Assembly (NCBI RefSeq): GCF_014654615.1
Contig: NZ_BNBB01000009.1
Location: forward strand, 124,001 to 188,000
Direction: 5' to 3'
From: Streptosporangium violaceochromogenes
GTDB taxonomy: Bacteria > Actinomycetota > Actinomycetes > Streptosporangiales > Streptosporangiaceae
Length of the DNA: 64,000 nt
Below, in pieces: positions 36,507 through 46,867 of this stretch. The notes beneath the pieces were generated by a model, which saw nothing but the letters and a program-made list of their open reading frames with translations, ran no database searches and had not been told where the DNA came from. The position numbers and the translations under genes were made by a program. Position 1 is the stretch's first letter. Each line of letters starts with the position of its first letter.

Positions 36507-36824
36507 TTACGACTCCTTCGAGAGCGAGACGAGGACGTCGTCGCCGTCGATCTTGACTTGGTATACGGGGACGGGCTTGGTCGCGGGCGGGCCGGTGGGC
36601 TTGCCGGATCGCAGGTCGAAGCAGGAGCCGTGCAGCCAGCACTCCAGGCTCTCGTCGAAGACCTCGCCCTCGCTGAGCCTCACCTCGGCGTGGGAGCAAA
36701 CGTCGTGCAGGGCGTAGACCTCGCCGCCTCGGCGGACCAGGGCGACGGGGGTCTGCCCGACCTCCAGGCCGATGACGCCGCCGTCGGGGATGTCGGTGAT
36801 CTTACAGACCTTCTCGAACGTCAC
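36507..36824 (-). CDS. Rieske-type [2Fe-2S] ferredoxin of the suf operon
   Basis: 105 residues with a single Rieske domain: CSHAEVRL and CWLHGSCFDLRSG give the C-x-H ... C-x2-H ligands. It is like ferredoxin subunits of non-haem dioxygenases, but sits in the suf operon, as in other actinobacteria. There it may supply electrons or be a cluster carrier; this is inference. It overlaps sufD by four bases. Confidence 0.93.
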   Translation of the reverse strand: MTFEKVCKITDIPDGGVIGLEVGQTPVALVRRGGEVYALHDVCSHAEVRLSEGEVFDESLECWLHGSCFDLRSGKPTGPPATKPVPVYQVKIDGDDVLVSLSKES

Positions 36825-37944
36825 TTTTCAAGCTCCGCCTCGACCTTGGCGAACACCCGCTCGCGCAGCTCGTCGAGCTCGATCTTCTCCAGGAGCTGCG
36901 CGAAGAAGCCCCTGATGACCAGGCGGCGCGCCTCCTCGAACGGGATGCCCCGCGCCTGGAGGTAGAAGATGTGCTCGTCGTCCAGGCGCCCGGAGGCGCT
37001 GGCGTGCCCGGCCCCGGCGACCTCACCGGTGAGGATCTCCAGGTTCGGGACCGAGTCGGCGCGCGCGCCGTCGGTCAGCAGGAGGTTGCGGTTGAGCTCG
37101 TAGGTGTCGGTGCCCTCGGCCTCGACGCGGATGATGACGTCGCCGATCCACACGGCGTGCGCGCCGTCGCCCTGCAGCGCGCCCTTGTAGACGACGTTGC
37201 TCCTGCAGTTCGGCCGGGAGTGGTCGACCAGCAGGCGGTGTTCCAGGTGCTGGCCGGCGTCCACGAAGTACAGGCCGGTCAGGTCGGCGTCGCCGCCGGG
37301 CCCGGTGTAGGAGACCGAGGGCGAAAGCCGTACCAGGTCGCCCCCCAGGGTGACCACGAAGCTGCGGAAGGTCGCGTCCTTGCCGAGCAGCGCGTGGTGG
37401 TGGGAGACGTGCACGGCGTCGTCGGCCCAGTCCTGGAGGCTGACCACCTTGAGGGTGGCGCCCTCGCCCACGACGTACTCGACGTTGTCGGCGTAGACGG
37501 CGCTGCCGCGGTGGTCGAGGACGACGACGGCGGTGGCCATCGGCTCGACCCTGACCAGCGTGTGACCGTAGGCGGCGCCGGCGCCCGTGCCGTTCACGGT
37601 GATCACGGTCGGGCGGGAGGCGACCGCCTCGCGGGGGACGGTGAGGATCGTCGCCTTCTCGAAGGAGGTGTACGCCTGGGCGCTGATCCGGTCGGCGGGC
37701 ACGTAGGCCCGGCCGAGCCTCCGGTCGTCGCGGCCCACGGTCTCCACGACGACCTCGTCGGCGGCGTCCACCTGGACCGTGACAGCCCCCGACGCGGGGG
37801 CGCCGGTGTGCAGGCCCCTCAGACGTGACAGGGGGGTGAAGCGCCACTCCTCCTCACGCCCCGTCGGGACCGCGAAGTCGGCCACGTCGTAGGAGGTCTT
37901 CCTGTGGAGGGTCGACAGGGGCGCGGACGCGGTTTCGAGACCCA

Positions 37945-37945
<1 letters not shown>
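36821..37945 (-). CDS. sufD: Fe-S assembly scaffold protein SufD
   Basis: 374 residues, beta-helix protein of the SufB/D family. It opens MGLETASAPLSTLHRKTSYD, has WRFTPLSRLRGL and ends with GHASASGRLDDEHIFYLQAR; the latter is the shared SufB/D C-terminal motif. ATG 37945 overlaps the sufB stop by one base. It forms the SufBC2D complex. Confidence 0.95.
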
Positions 37946-39357
<1,412 letters not shown>

Positions 39358-39385
39358 CTTCCGGTCTCCTTGCTCGTTTCGTCGA

Positions 39386-40156
39386 TCACTTCATGGGAGC
39401 GCCGCCGGCGGCACCCCGGACACCAGCCGGCGTGCCGCGCCCTTCGGCGCCCAGCCCCACCTCATGGGGACTCACGTGGGTGGTGCACACCCCGTCTCCG
39501 TGGGCGATGGTCGCCAGCCGCCGTACGGGCGTACCGAGAATCTGCGCGAACGCCTCCGTCTCGGCCTCGCAGAGCTGCGGGAACTCCGCGGCCACATGCG
39601 CCACCGGACAGTGGTGCTGGCACAGCTGGTCGCCGCCGAGGCTGGCCTTGCTCGCCGAGGCGGCGTAGCCGTCGGCGGACAGGGCCTCGGCCAGGAAGCG
39701 CACCCGCTGGTCGGCGGGGATGTCGCGCATCTCGCGGCGCAGGCGCGTCACGAGACCGGCCACCTGCGACCGGGCGAACTCCGTCACCGCGTGCTCCCCC
39801 GCGCGCTCGGCCAGAAAGCGCAGGGCGCTCCCGGCGAGGCCGTCGTAGGCGTGCTCGAAGGCGCTGCGGCCGGCGTCGGTTATGGCGAACAGCTTCGCCG
39901 GCCTGCCCCGCCCGCGCCGGCCGCGGGGGCCGGTCGTCCGGGGCTCGATCAGCCCGTCGGCGAGCAGGGCGTCCAGATGGCGGCGGACGGCGGCGGGGGT
40001 GAGGCCGAGCCGCTCACCGAGCGCGGAGGCGGCGACGGGCCCGTGCTCCAGGATGAGCCGGGCGACGCGCGCGCGCGTGCTCCGCTCGGCGGACACGCCG
40101 GAGAGCCGCACGGCGGCGGCTTCCTCGGTGCCTCTTCTCCCGGCCACGTATTTCAC
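39386..40156 (-). CDS. sufR: Fe-S dependent repressor SufR
   Basis: 256 residues from GTG 40156. A winged helix at about 33-78 ([34 protein letters not shown]) is followed by a wing [13 protein letters not shown]. Four Cys in the C-terminal half (179, 183, 196, 224; in [20 protein letters not shown]) fit the [4Fe-4S] ligands of SufR. Cluster-loaded SufR represses the suf operon. The GTG is inside an operator that exactly matches the SufR consensus; a start at ATG 40228 would place the operator inside the coding frame, so the GTG is preferred. Confidence 0.9.
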   Translation of the reverse strand: MKYVAGRRGTEEAAAVRLSGVSAERSTRARVARLILEHGPVAASALGERLGLTPAAVRRHLDALLADGLIEPRTTGPRGRRGRGRPAKLFAITDAGRSAFEHAYDGLAGSALRFLAERAGEHAVTEFARSQVAGLVTRLRREMRDIPADQRVRFLAEALSADGYAASASKASLGGDQLCQHHCPVAHVAAEFPQLCEAETEAFAQILGTPVRRLATIAHGDGVCTTHVSPHEVGLGAEGRGTPAGVRGAAGGAPMK

Positions 40157-40167
40157 AACATCAGTGT
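40153..40167 (-). promoter_or_regulatory. SufR operator overlapping suf promoter and start
   Basis: On the minus strand ACACTGATGTTGTGA is an exact ACACT-N5-TGTGA match, the inverted repeat described for mycobacterial SufR (from memory). It overlaps a possible -10 CACACT (40168-40163), placed 18 bases after TTGTGC (40192-40187), and the GTG start at 40156, suggesting a leaderless or near-leaderless autorepressed transcript. Confidence 0.8.
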
Positions 40168-40231
40168 GGCCTAATTCCTTCCCCGCGCACAAATGGTTGC
40201 CCGGCTTGAGAGGAATGCGATTTGTCACGCA

Positions 40232-40250
40232 GGCAAGGCTTACCTAAGCC
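40232..40250. promoter_or_regulatory. Iron-box-like site upstream of the suf operon
   Basis: GGCAAGGCTTACCTAAGCC: the right half (CCTAAG) is perfect and the left half (CAAGG) nearly so compared with TTAGGnnnnCCTAA. It lies about 40 bases upstream of the suggested suf -35, in the gap after the VOC gene, so an iron regulator could co-control suf. Confidence 0.5.
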
Positions 40251-40266
40251 GCCGGCGCCGTCACGG

Positions 40267-41052
40267 TCACCGCGCGTGGCCCGCCCCCACCAGCCCGAAG
40301 AAGGCGGACTGCGGGTCGGACACCACCGCCCTCGGCGGGTCGGCGTCCCGGGCGTGCCAGGCGCTCACGCCCCCCAGCTCGCACGCCCTCGCCACCGCGG
40401 CGCCGACGTCGGCGACCGCGAAACAGGCCCTCCAGTGCGACGGCGCCCGCCGGGGCAGCCACGGCTCGGGCCGCGTCATCCCGGCGACGGGGCGGCCGTT
40501 CAGCCACCACTCGGTGTACGGCGTCCCGCCCCGCTCCCCCGGCCGGGCCTCCCAGCCGAGGACCGACCGGTAGAACTCCTCGCAGGCACCGGTGTCCCCC
40601 GTCACCAGCTCGCTCCAGGCGAACGTCCCGGGCTCGCCCGCGCCCCTCGCGCCCTCGCGCCCCCCGGGCCGCCCTGCCGAAAGGAGGGCCCCCGAAGGGT
40701 CCTGGAGGAGGGCCACGACGCCCCCTTCGGCGTCCCTCACCGGCCCCAGCACGACCTTGCCCCCCGCGTGCGGCACCCGCTCGGCGACGCCCTCGACGTC
40801 CCGGACGGCGACGCGGACGGTCCAGGCGGTGCTCCAGGCCGGGAAGCCGCCGTCCCCGGGATTCGGCCCGACCCCCGCGACGTCCTTCCCCTCCAGCGTG
40901 AAACGGCCGTGCCCGCCGGCCCCGGGACGCGGGTCGAAGACCGCCTCCCAGCCGAAGATCTCCCGGTAGAACCTGACCGACAGGGTGACGTCGGTGCTCG
41001 ACAACTCCGCCCAGCACGGGCTCCCCGCCTCGTGGTCGCTCCGCTCGGACAC
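40267..41052 (-). CDS. VOC superfamily protein with two glyoxalase-like domains
   Basis: 261 residues made of two similar halves, each a glyoxalase/bleomycin-resistance fold: GSPCWAELSSTDVTLSVRFY, REIFGWEA, and later FAWSELVTGDTGACEEFYRS, VLGWEARPG. The GTG at 41052 has a perfect AGGAGG six bases upstream, better than ATG 41067. VOC proteins bind metal and act as lyases, dioxygenases or binding proteins; this type is often annotated as hydroxylase-like without evidence. Function unknown. Confidence 0.85.
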   Translation of the reverse strand: MSERSDHEAGSPCWAELSSTDVTLSVRFYREIFGWEAVFDPRPGAGGHGRFTLEGKDVAGVGPNPGDGGFPAWSTAWTVRVAVRDVEGVAERVPHAGGKVVLGPVRDAEGGVVALLQDPSGALLSAGRPGGREGARGAGEPGTFAWSELVTGDTGACEEFYRSVLGWEARPGERGGTPYTEWWLNGRPVAGMTRPEPWLPRRAPSHWRACFAVADVGAAVARACELGGVSAWHARDADPPRAVVSDPQSAFFGLVGAGHAR

Positions 41053-41234
41053 GCCGAACCTCCTCATGTCGTGATCCGGGACAGGCTCAAAGCGTGGCAC
41101 GCCCCTTCCGGGGCGCCCGGGAGGAGATCAAGAGCCTTGGCGGGATCCGCCCGAAGCCTTTTACCGGACATGAAAGGATCCGCGCCGCAGGTCCGGCGAC
41201 CTGACCGGCGGACGCAGTCCCTAAACTCGTGACC

Positions 41235-42143
41235 ATGGAGTCCCCAGCCGTCGAGATCATCGACCTGGTCAAAAGGTACGGCCGAACGACCGCGGTCGAC
41301 GGCCTCACCCTCAGCGCGCGCCGTGGAGCGGTGACCGCGATCCTCGGCCCCAACGGCGCGGGAAAGACCTCGACGGTCGAGATCTGCGAGGGGTTCCGCC
41401 GGCCCGACGGCGGCACGGTGCGGGTGCTCGGGCTCGACCCGTCCCACCGGCGGCTGCGGGCCAGGGTCGGGGTGATGCTCCAGGCCGGCGGCGTGCCCCC
41501 GGCCGCGCGCTGCGGAGAGTGGCTGCGCCTGATGGCCCGTTTCCACGCCACCCCGCTGGATCCGGCGGCGTTGCTGGAGCGGCTCGGCCTGACCGCCCAC
41601 GCCCGCACGCCGTACCGGCGGATGTCGGGCGGGCAGCAGCAGCGCGTCTCGCTGGCCGCGGCGATCGTCGGCCGCCCGGAGCTGGTCTTCCTGGACGAGC
41701 CGACCGCGGGGCTGGATCCCCAGGCCCGGCACGCCTGCTGGGACCTGGTGGGCGATCTGCGCGCCGCGGGGGTGTCGGTGGTGCTCACCACCCACCACAT
41801 GGAGGAGGCCGAGAAGCTCTCCGACCACGTCGTGATCATCGACCGCGGTAGGGTCGTGGCCGAGGGCACCCCGGCCGCGCTCACCGGCGCCGAACGTCAG
41901 CTCCGCTTCAGGGCCAGGCCCGGCCTCGCCCTGGAGGAGCTGCTCACCGCGCTGCCCTCCGGCAGCGCGGCCAAGGAGTCGCCCTCGGGCCACTACATCA
42001 TCGAGGGGCAGGTGGCGCCGGAGATGCTGGCGACCGTGACCGCCTGGTGCGCCGCCGAGGGCGTGACCGCCGACGACCTGAGCATCGAGCGCCGCACCCT
42101 GGAGGACGTCTTTCTGGAGCTGACCGGCCGGGAGCTGCGATGA
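41235..42143 (+). CDS. ABC transporter ATP-binding protein (DrrA/NatA type)
   Basis: 302 residues. GPNGAGKTSTVEICEGFRRP (Walker A), MSGGQQQRVSLAAAIV (signature), LVFLDEPTAGLDPQARH (Walker B), then a C-terminal accessory domain of about 80 residues. It pairs with the permease gene that overlaps its stop. TAAACT at 41222-41227 seven bases before the ATG suggests a leaderless transcript. This transporter pair lies between suf and the cytochrome-oxidase assembly genes in many actinomycetes. The substrate is unknown. Confidence 0.92.
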   Translation: MESPAVEIIDLVKRYGRTTAVDGLTLSARRGAVTAILGPNGAGKTSTVEICEGFRRPDGGTVRVLGLDPSHRRLRARVGVMLQAGGVPPAARCGEWLRLMARFHATPLDPAALLERLGLTAHARTPYRRMSGGQQQRVSLAAAIVGRPELVFLDEPTAGLDPQARHACWDLVGDLRAAGVSVVLTTHHMEEAEKLSDHVVIIDRGRVVAEGTPAALTGAERQLRFRARPGLALEELLTALPSGSAAKESPSGHYIIEGQVAPEMLATVTAWCAAEGVTADDLSIERRTLEDVFLELTGRELR

Positions 42144-42970
42144 CCCCCCGGCAGCGCACGAGGGCGCGGGGTACGGCCGGCGCAGGCCCCCGGAAGGACA
42201 CGGTGCACTCCCTGGATCTCACACCCGCGCCGGGCGCCGCGCCGCTGCGCGTGATGGTGATGGCCCAGACGGCGGCGGAGATCCGGGCGATGCTCCGCAA
42301 CGGCGAGCAGCTCCTGCTGACCATGGTCATCCCGGTGCTGCTGCTCGTCGGGTTCTCGGCCGCGCCGCTGGTGAACATCGGCGGCGGCTCCCGGGTGGAC
42401 TTCGTCACCCCCGGCGTGCTCGCCCTGGCCGTGATGTCGACGGCCTTCACCGGGCAGGCCATCGCGACCGGCTTCGAGCGGCGCTACGGCGTGCTGAAAC
42501 GCCTGGGGGCCACCCCGCTGTCGCGGACCGGGCTGATGCTCGCCAAGACCCTCGCGGTGATCGGCGTGGAGGTCGTCCAGGTCGCCGTGATCGCCGCCGT
42601 GGCGGCCGCCCTGGGCTGGCGGCCCGCCGGTTCGGTGCCGGCCGCGCTCGCGCTGATCCTGCTCGGCACCGCCGCCTTCAGCGGGCTGGGCCTTCTGATG
42701 GCGGGCACCCTGCGCGCCGAGGCCACGCTCGCCGGCGCCAACCTGGTCTATCTGGTCATGCTGGGCTGCGGCGGGGTCGTCTTCCCGCTGTCGGCCTTCC
42801 CCGCCTCGGTGGAGCCGGCGCTGCGGCTGCTTCCGATCACCGCGCTGACCGGCGGCCTGCGCTCCGCCCTGGGCGCGACGGGCGTGCTCCCCCTGGGCGC
42901 GGTGCTCGTCCTTTCGGCCTGGGCCGTTCTCTCCCTCGGACTGGCGTCGCGGACGTTCCGCTGGGAGTGA
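42140..42970 (+). CDS. ABC-2 type transporter permease
   Basis: 276 residues; ATG 42140 overlaps the ATPase stop (ATGA). Six hydrophobic segments (LLLTMVIPVLLLVGFSAAPL, VLALAVMSTAFTGQAI, IGVEVVQVAVIAAVAAAL, and others) with the ABC-2 motif GFERRYGVLKRLGATPLSR between. It forms the membrane channel with the preceding ATPase. In other actinomycetes ctaA follows nearby, but here the hydroxyproline island intervenes. Confidence 0.92.
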   Translation: MTPRQRTRARGTAGAGPRKDTVHSLDLTPAPGAAPLRVMVMAQTAAEIRAMLRNGEQLLLTMVIPVLLLVGFSAAPLVNIGGGSRVDFVTPGVLALAVMSTAFTGQAIATGFERRYGVLKRLGATPLSRTGLMLAKTLAVIGVEVVQVAVIAAVAAALGWRPAGSVPAALALILLGTAAFSGLGLLMAGTLRAEATLAGANLVYLVMLGCGGVVFPLSAFPASVEPALRLLPITALTGGLRSALGATGVLPLGAVLVLSAWAVLSLGLASRTFRWE

Positions 42971-43150
42971 CCCCTCCCGTGTGGGAGTGCCCCCTCCCGC
43001 GCCGGGCCGGGGGGTGAGAACGGCGGCCGGCGCCCGTGCGCGTCGCGCAACCGCGCCCCCTCCCCCGCCGAGGGCCGGCCGGGAGGCCGCTGGGTAGTGT
43101 GGAGCGGTCCGCGCCTTTTCGATCCGTGCCTTTTCGATGCGGGGGGTTTC

Positions 43151-44080
43151 GTGACCGCCGAGTCCTTGCGCGTGCCCGCGGAACCCCGTACGTCCCGCCG
43201 TGCCAGGCCGGGAACGCTCCTGCGGGCCGCCTCCGACGCCATTCCGCCCTCGGGGCTGGTGCTGCTGGCCATCCTGTCGGTCCAGGTGGGCGCCGGTCTG
43301 GCCAAGGATCTGTTCGCCCAGCTGCCGCCCAGCGCGGTGGTGTTCCTGCGGACCGCGATGGGCGCGCTGATCATGGGCCTGATCGCGCGGCCGGGGCTGC
43401 GGGGCCTGAGCCGCGCCGACGCCGGGATCGGCGTGATGTTCGGCGTGACGCTCAGCGTGATGAACCTGTCGTTCTACGAGTCGCTGTCGCGGCTGCCCAT
43501 GGGGATCGCCGTGTCGATCGAGTTCCTCGGCCCGCTCGGGGTCGCGGTGGCCGCCTCACGCCGGCGCCTGGACCTGCTGTGGGTCGCGACGGCCGGCGCC
43601 GGGGTGGTGCTGCTGGCGCCCTGGGGGGCGGCGGGGGCCCGGATCAGCTGGGCGGGGATCGGGTTCGCGCTCGTCGCGGCGGCGTGCTGGGCGGGGTACA
43701 TCGTGCTGTCGGCCGCCGCCGGGCGGCGCTTCCCCGGCACGACCGGCCTGTCCTTCGCGATGATCGTCTCGTTCCTGCTGGTCGCACCGGTGGGGGTCGC
43801 CACGGGCGGCACCGGTCTGCTCCGGCCCGAGCTGCTGCTGGCCGGGCTCGGGGTGGGGCTGCTGTCGTCGGTCATCCCCTACTCGATCGAGCTGGAGGCG
43901 TTGCGCAGGATGCCCAAGCGGGTCTTCGGCATCCTGATGAGCCTGGAGCCCGCGGTGGCCGCGCTGGTCGGGCTGCTGGTGCTGGGCGAGATGCTCGACG
44001 CGCGCGAGTGGGCGGCCGTGGCCTGCGTGGTCGTCGCCAGCGTGGGCGCGGCCCGCGGCTCCCGAGGCTCCGTGGAGTGA
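43151..44080 (+). CDS. EamA-family exporter (RhtA-like)
   Basis: 309 residues from GTG 43151 (GGGGGG upstream). Ten hydrophobic helices in two EamA repeats: AGLAKDLFAQLPPSAVVFLR and GLSFAMIVSFLLVAPVGVA. RhtA relatives export threonine or homoserine; the substrate here is unknown. It converges on the gntR gene over a hairpin and may or may not belong to the adjoining hydroxyproline island. Confidence 0.88.
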   Translation: MTAESLRVPAEPRTSRRARPGTLLRAASDAIPPSGLVLLAILSVQVGAGLAKDLFAQLPPSAVVFLRTAMGALIMGLIARPGLRGLSRADAGIGVMFGVTLSVMNLSFYESLSRLPMGIAVSIEFLGPLGVAVAASRRRLDLLWVATAGAGVVLLAPWGAAGARISWAGIGFALVAAACWAGYIVLSAAAGRRFPGTTGLSFAMIVSFLLVAPVGVATGGTGLLRPELLLAGLGVGLLSSVIPYSIELEALRRMPKRVFGILMSLEPAVAALVGLLVLGEMLDAREWAAVACVVVASVGAARGSRGSVE

Positions 44081-44175
44081 GTCACCCGGCCGGCGCGGGC
44101 GGTGTGAGGCGCCGCGGAGGCCCCTCCCCGCACGGCCGTCCCGTCGCCTGTCCGCGTGGACGACGCCGCCCGCGC

Positions 44176-44210
44176 GCACGGCGGAAGGCCGCGGGGCCTT
44201 CCGGCCGTGC
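44176..44210. terminator. Bidirectional hairpin between EamA and gntR genes
   Basis: GCACGGCGGAAGGCC (44176-44190) pairs with GGCCTTCCGGCCGTGC (44195-44210) with one bulged base and a four-base loop. Confidence 0.7.
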
Positions 44211-44224
44211 GGCGGGCGGCGGGC

Positions 44225-44911
44225 CTACTCCGGCTCCGGCTTGCTGGCCCAGATGCCCCGGACGTGCTGGATGTGGCCGCGCATGAGCCGTTCGGAGCCA
44301 TGGGTGTCACCGGCGGCGAGCAGGTCGAGCAGCTGAAGGTGCTCGCGGGCGGAGTCCATCAGGACGCCGCGCGCGTAGAGTGCCGACAGGCCGTACAGCC
44401 GGGCGCGCTTGCGCAGGTCCCGCACCACCTCCACCAGGTGGAGGTTGCCGGCCAGCGACAGCAGCTCCACGTGGAAGCGCAGGTCGGCGTCCACGTAGCC
44501 GAGCAGGTCGCCGCGCTCGGCCGCGTCGACGATCTGCTGGGCCACCGGCCGCAGGGCCTCGAAGACCTCGGCGCGGTCGGCGTCGGCCAGCCGGGCCACC
44601 GTGGGCACCTCGATGAGCCGCCGGATCTCGGTGAGCTCGTCCAGGTCGCGGTCGGACAGTTCGGTGACCCGGAAGCCCTTGTTGCGCACCGCCTCGACCA
44701 GGCCCTCCTTGGCCAGGTCGAGCATCGCCTCGCGCACCGGGGTGGCCGAGACGCCGAACTGGGCGGCCAGCACCGGTGCCGAGTAGACCAGGCCCGGCCG
44801 CATCTCACCGGTGATCAGGGCGGCCCGCAGCGCGTGGGCCACCTGTTCACGCAGGCTCTGCCGCTCGCCCACCGTCGGCAGGTCGAGCCGATCCTCCGCA
44901 GAAGGAGCCAT
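44225..44911 (-). CDS. GntR-family regulator with FCD ligand domain (likely hydroxyproline regulator)
   Basis: 228 residues from ATG 44911 (AGAGG seven bases upstream); ATG 44926 overlaps the preceding stop and is an alternative. The N-terminal winged helix (LREQVAHALRAALITGEMRP, FGVSATPVREAMLDLAKEGL) precedes the all-helical FCD domain (DELTEIRRLIEVPTVARLA, RFHVELLSLAGNLHL). FCD regulators sense small organic acids. As the last gene of the transport/dehydratase operon it probably represses both hydroxyproline operons, inferred from shared TGTGACAT elements. Confidence 0.9.
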   Translation of the reverse strand: MAPSAEDRLDLPTVGERQSLREQVAHALRAALITGEMRPGLVYSAPVLAAQFGVSATPVREAMLDLAKEGLVEAVRNKGFRVTELSDRDLDELTEIRRLIEVPTVARLADADRAEVFEALRPVAQQIVDAAERGDLLGYVDADLRFHVELLSLAGNLHLVEVVRDLRKRARLYGLSALYARGVLMDSAREHLQLLDLLAAGDTHGSERLMRGHIQHVRGIWASKPEPE

Positions 44912-44922
44912 TCCAGCGCCTC

Positions 44923-45849
44923 TCATCTCACTGTCGTCCACGCCTCGTAGGCGGCGGTCGCCACCACCAAGTCCTCCCACGCCATGCCCACGCTCTTGAA
45001 AAGCCGGGGTCCCGGGCCGCGAGGCACGCCGCCCGTGACCAGCTCCCGGAGGTTTCCGGCGAGCTGACCAGTGGTGATCGTACCGTTCCGCAGAGCGATG
45101 ATCAGATCCCCCGCCTCCGCGAGGGCCGCGCCGCGAGCCTCGACCACCACGGTGGCCCGCGCGACGAGGACGTCGTCGACCTCCCGGGCGTCCGGCTCGT
45201 GCGAGCCGACCGCGACCACGGTGGTGTCGTCTCCGATCAGGCTACCGTTGAACAGGGGGTTCCTCGCGGTGGTGCAGCAGGCCACCAGCGCGGCCCGGCC
45301 CGGCCCCTCGGCCGTTTCGGCCTTGAGGCCCTCGGCCGCGCACCGGGCGGCGAACGCCTCGGCCCGTTCCCGGTCCCTGGCGATCACCCTCACGTGCCGC
45401 ACCGGCCGGACCTCGCGGAACGCCTCGACGTGCCCCCACGCCTGCGGGCCGGTGCCGAACACCGCCATGGTCTCGGCGTCCGGCTCGGCCAGGTGCCGTA
45501 CGGCCAGCGCCGAGACCGCCGGGGTGCGCAGCGCGGTGAGCGCGACGCCGTCCAGCGTGGCCAGCGGGGCGAGGGTCGGCCCGTCCATGAGCAGGTAGGT
45601 GCCCTGGATGCGCGGCAGCCCCCGCGCGGGGTTGCCGGGGGCGACCCCGGCGATCTTGATCCCGGCGTACCGGCCCCACGTCGCGGGCATCAGCAGCAGC
45701 TGGCCGGCGGGAACCTCCAGGATCGGCCTGGGCGGGGTGTCCTCGGGGTCGAGGCCGCCGCGCAGCGCGTCCTCCAGCACCTGTACGGCACGTGCCATCG
45801 GCACCAGCGCGCGCAGGGTCTCCGCGTCGAGGTGCGGCAGGGCGCTCAT
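44923..45849 (-). CDS. Ornithine cyclodeaminase/mu-crystallin family protein, probable delta1-pyrroline-2-carboxylate reductase
   Basis: 308 residues. Substrate-binding N-part (PPRPILEVPAGQLLLMPATW, IKIAGVAPGNPARGLPRI) and a Rossmann domain (MAVFGTGPQAWGHVEAF). The fold is shared by ornithine cyclodeaminase, alanine dehydrogenase and pyrroline-2-carboxylate reductase. It overlaps the preceding T3HypD-like gene by four bases, and the dehydratase product is pyrroline-2-carboxylate. So reduction to L-proline with NAD(P)H is the best inference. Ornithine cyclodeaminase is less likely without arginine genes. Confidence 0.85.
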   Translation of the reverse strand: MSALPHLDAETLRALVPMARAVQVLEDALRGGLDPEDTPPRPILEVPAGQLLLMPATWGRYAGIKIAGVAPGNPARGLPRIQGTYLLMDGPTLAPLATLDGVALTALRTPAVSALAVRHLAEPDAETMAVFGTGPQAWGHVEAFREVRPVRHVRVIARDRERAEAFAARCAAEGLKAETAEGPGRAALVACCTTARNPLFNGSLIGDDTTVVAVGSHEPDAREVDDVLVARATVVVEARGAALAEAGDLIIALRNGTITTGQLAGNLRELVTGGVPRGPGPRLFKSVGMAWEDLVVATAAYEAWTTVR

Positions 45850-46853
45850 CGGAGCGTGAACCCGGCGCCGAGGGGATCACGGGGATCCAGTGTGAAACGG
45901 TGTTCTCCGGTCCGGTAGGCCATGCCCTCCACCTCGGGGACGATCCCCTCCTTCGTCGTCCCGGCCACCCTGGCGAGGAAGCGGGTTCCCACGATGCCGT
46001 CGTGGACGAGCGTGCCGGTGAAACCCGCGTCGTGCAGCAGCGCCAGCCGGGCGGCCGTGCCCGAGCCGCACGGGGAGCGGTCCACCTCGCCGTCGGCGAA
46101 GACCGTCACGTTCCGCTGGTGCGCGGGCCCCAGGTCGTCGTGGAAGATGACGCCGTAGACGCCGGAGAGCCTGTCGTCGCCCGGGTGCCGGGCGGCGGGG
46201 TGGCCGGCCAGCGCGGCCTTGACCGCCCGGCCGAGGGCGATCAGCTCGGTGAGGTGCTCGGGGGACACGCTCAGGCCGAAGGCCCCGGCCGGGATCGAGG
46301 CGTAGATGGCCCCGCCGTAGGCGATGTCGGCCGTGACCCCCGAAAGGGCCTCCGACAGGCCCGCGGAAAGCCCGGCCGGGCCCGCGAGCGGGCCCAGGTC
46401 GACCCCGCGGGCCACGACGTAGGAGGGGACGTTGCGGAAGACGACGGACTCGACACGACCGGCCGAGCGGCGCACCCTGGCCGTCACCCGGCCGGAGGGG
46501 ACGTCGATCACGATGTCGGTCTCCCCGTCCGGGGCGGCCTTGACCAGGCCCTCGTCCACGGCGTGGACCCCGAGGGCGATGGTGCCGTGACCGCAGGCGG
46601 TGGAGTAGCCGTCCTTGTGCCAGAACAGCACGCCGAGGTCGGCGCCCTCGTCGTCGGGCGGGACGAGGAAGCAGCCGTACATGTCGGCGTGCCCGCGCGG
46701 CTCGTGGCAGAGCAGCCGCCGGATCCGGTCGATCTCCACGGCTCCGGCCGCCTCTCGACGCTCCAGCACCGTGTCGCCGGGGATGGGGGGCACCCCGGCG
46801 GTGACGATCCGGAACGGTTCGCCACCGGTGTGGTAGTCGATCGTGTGAATCAT
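45846..46853 (-). CDS. Proline racemase superfamily, probable trans-3-hydroxy-L-proline dehydratase (C/C variant)
   Basis: 335 residues from ATG 46853 (GGGAG upstream). The pattern HTGGEPFRIVTAG, EPRGHADMYGCFLVP and DGYSTACGHGTIALG parallels human L3HYPDH, the trans-3-hydroxyproline dehydratase. The first catalytic Cys is Cys87 (ACGHGT). The second site is VDRSPCGSGTAARLAL with Cys262, where the eukaryotic dehydratase carries Thr. So the scaffold is dehydratase-like but the catalytic pair is that of racemases/epimerases. The neighbouring reductase gene supports dehydration; epimerase activity remains possible. Confidence 0.82.
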   Translation of the reverse strand: MIHTIDYHTGGEPFRIVTAGVPPIPGDTVLERREAAGAVEIDRIRRLLCHEPRGHADMYGCFLVPPDDEGADLGVLFWHKDGYSTACGHGTIALGVHAVDEGLVKAAPDGETDIVIDVPSGRVTARVRRSAGRVESVVFRNVPSYVVARGVDLGPLAGPAGLSAGLSEALSGVTADIAYGGAIYASIPAGAFGLSVSPEHLTELIALGRAVKAALAGHPAARHPGDDRLSGVYGVIFHDDLGPAHQRNVTVFADGEVDRSPCGSGTAARLALLHDAGFTGTLVHDGIVGTRFLARVAGTTKEGIVPEVEGMAYRTGEHRFTLDPRDPLGAGFTLR

Positions 46854-46867
46854 GGTCTCCCGTTCTG

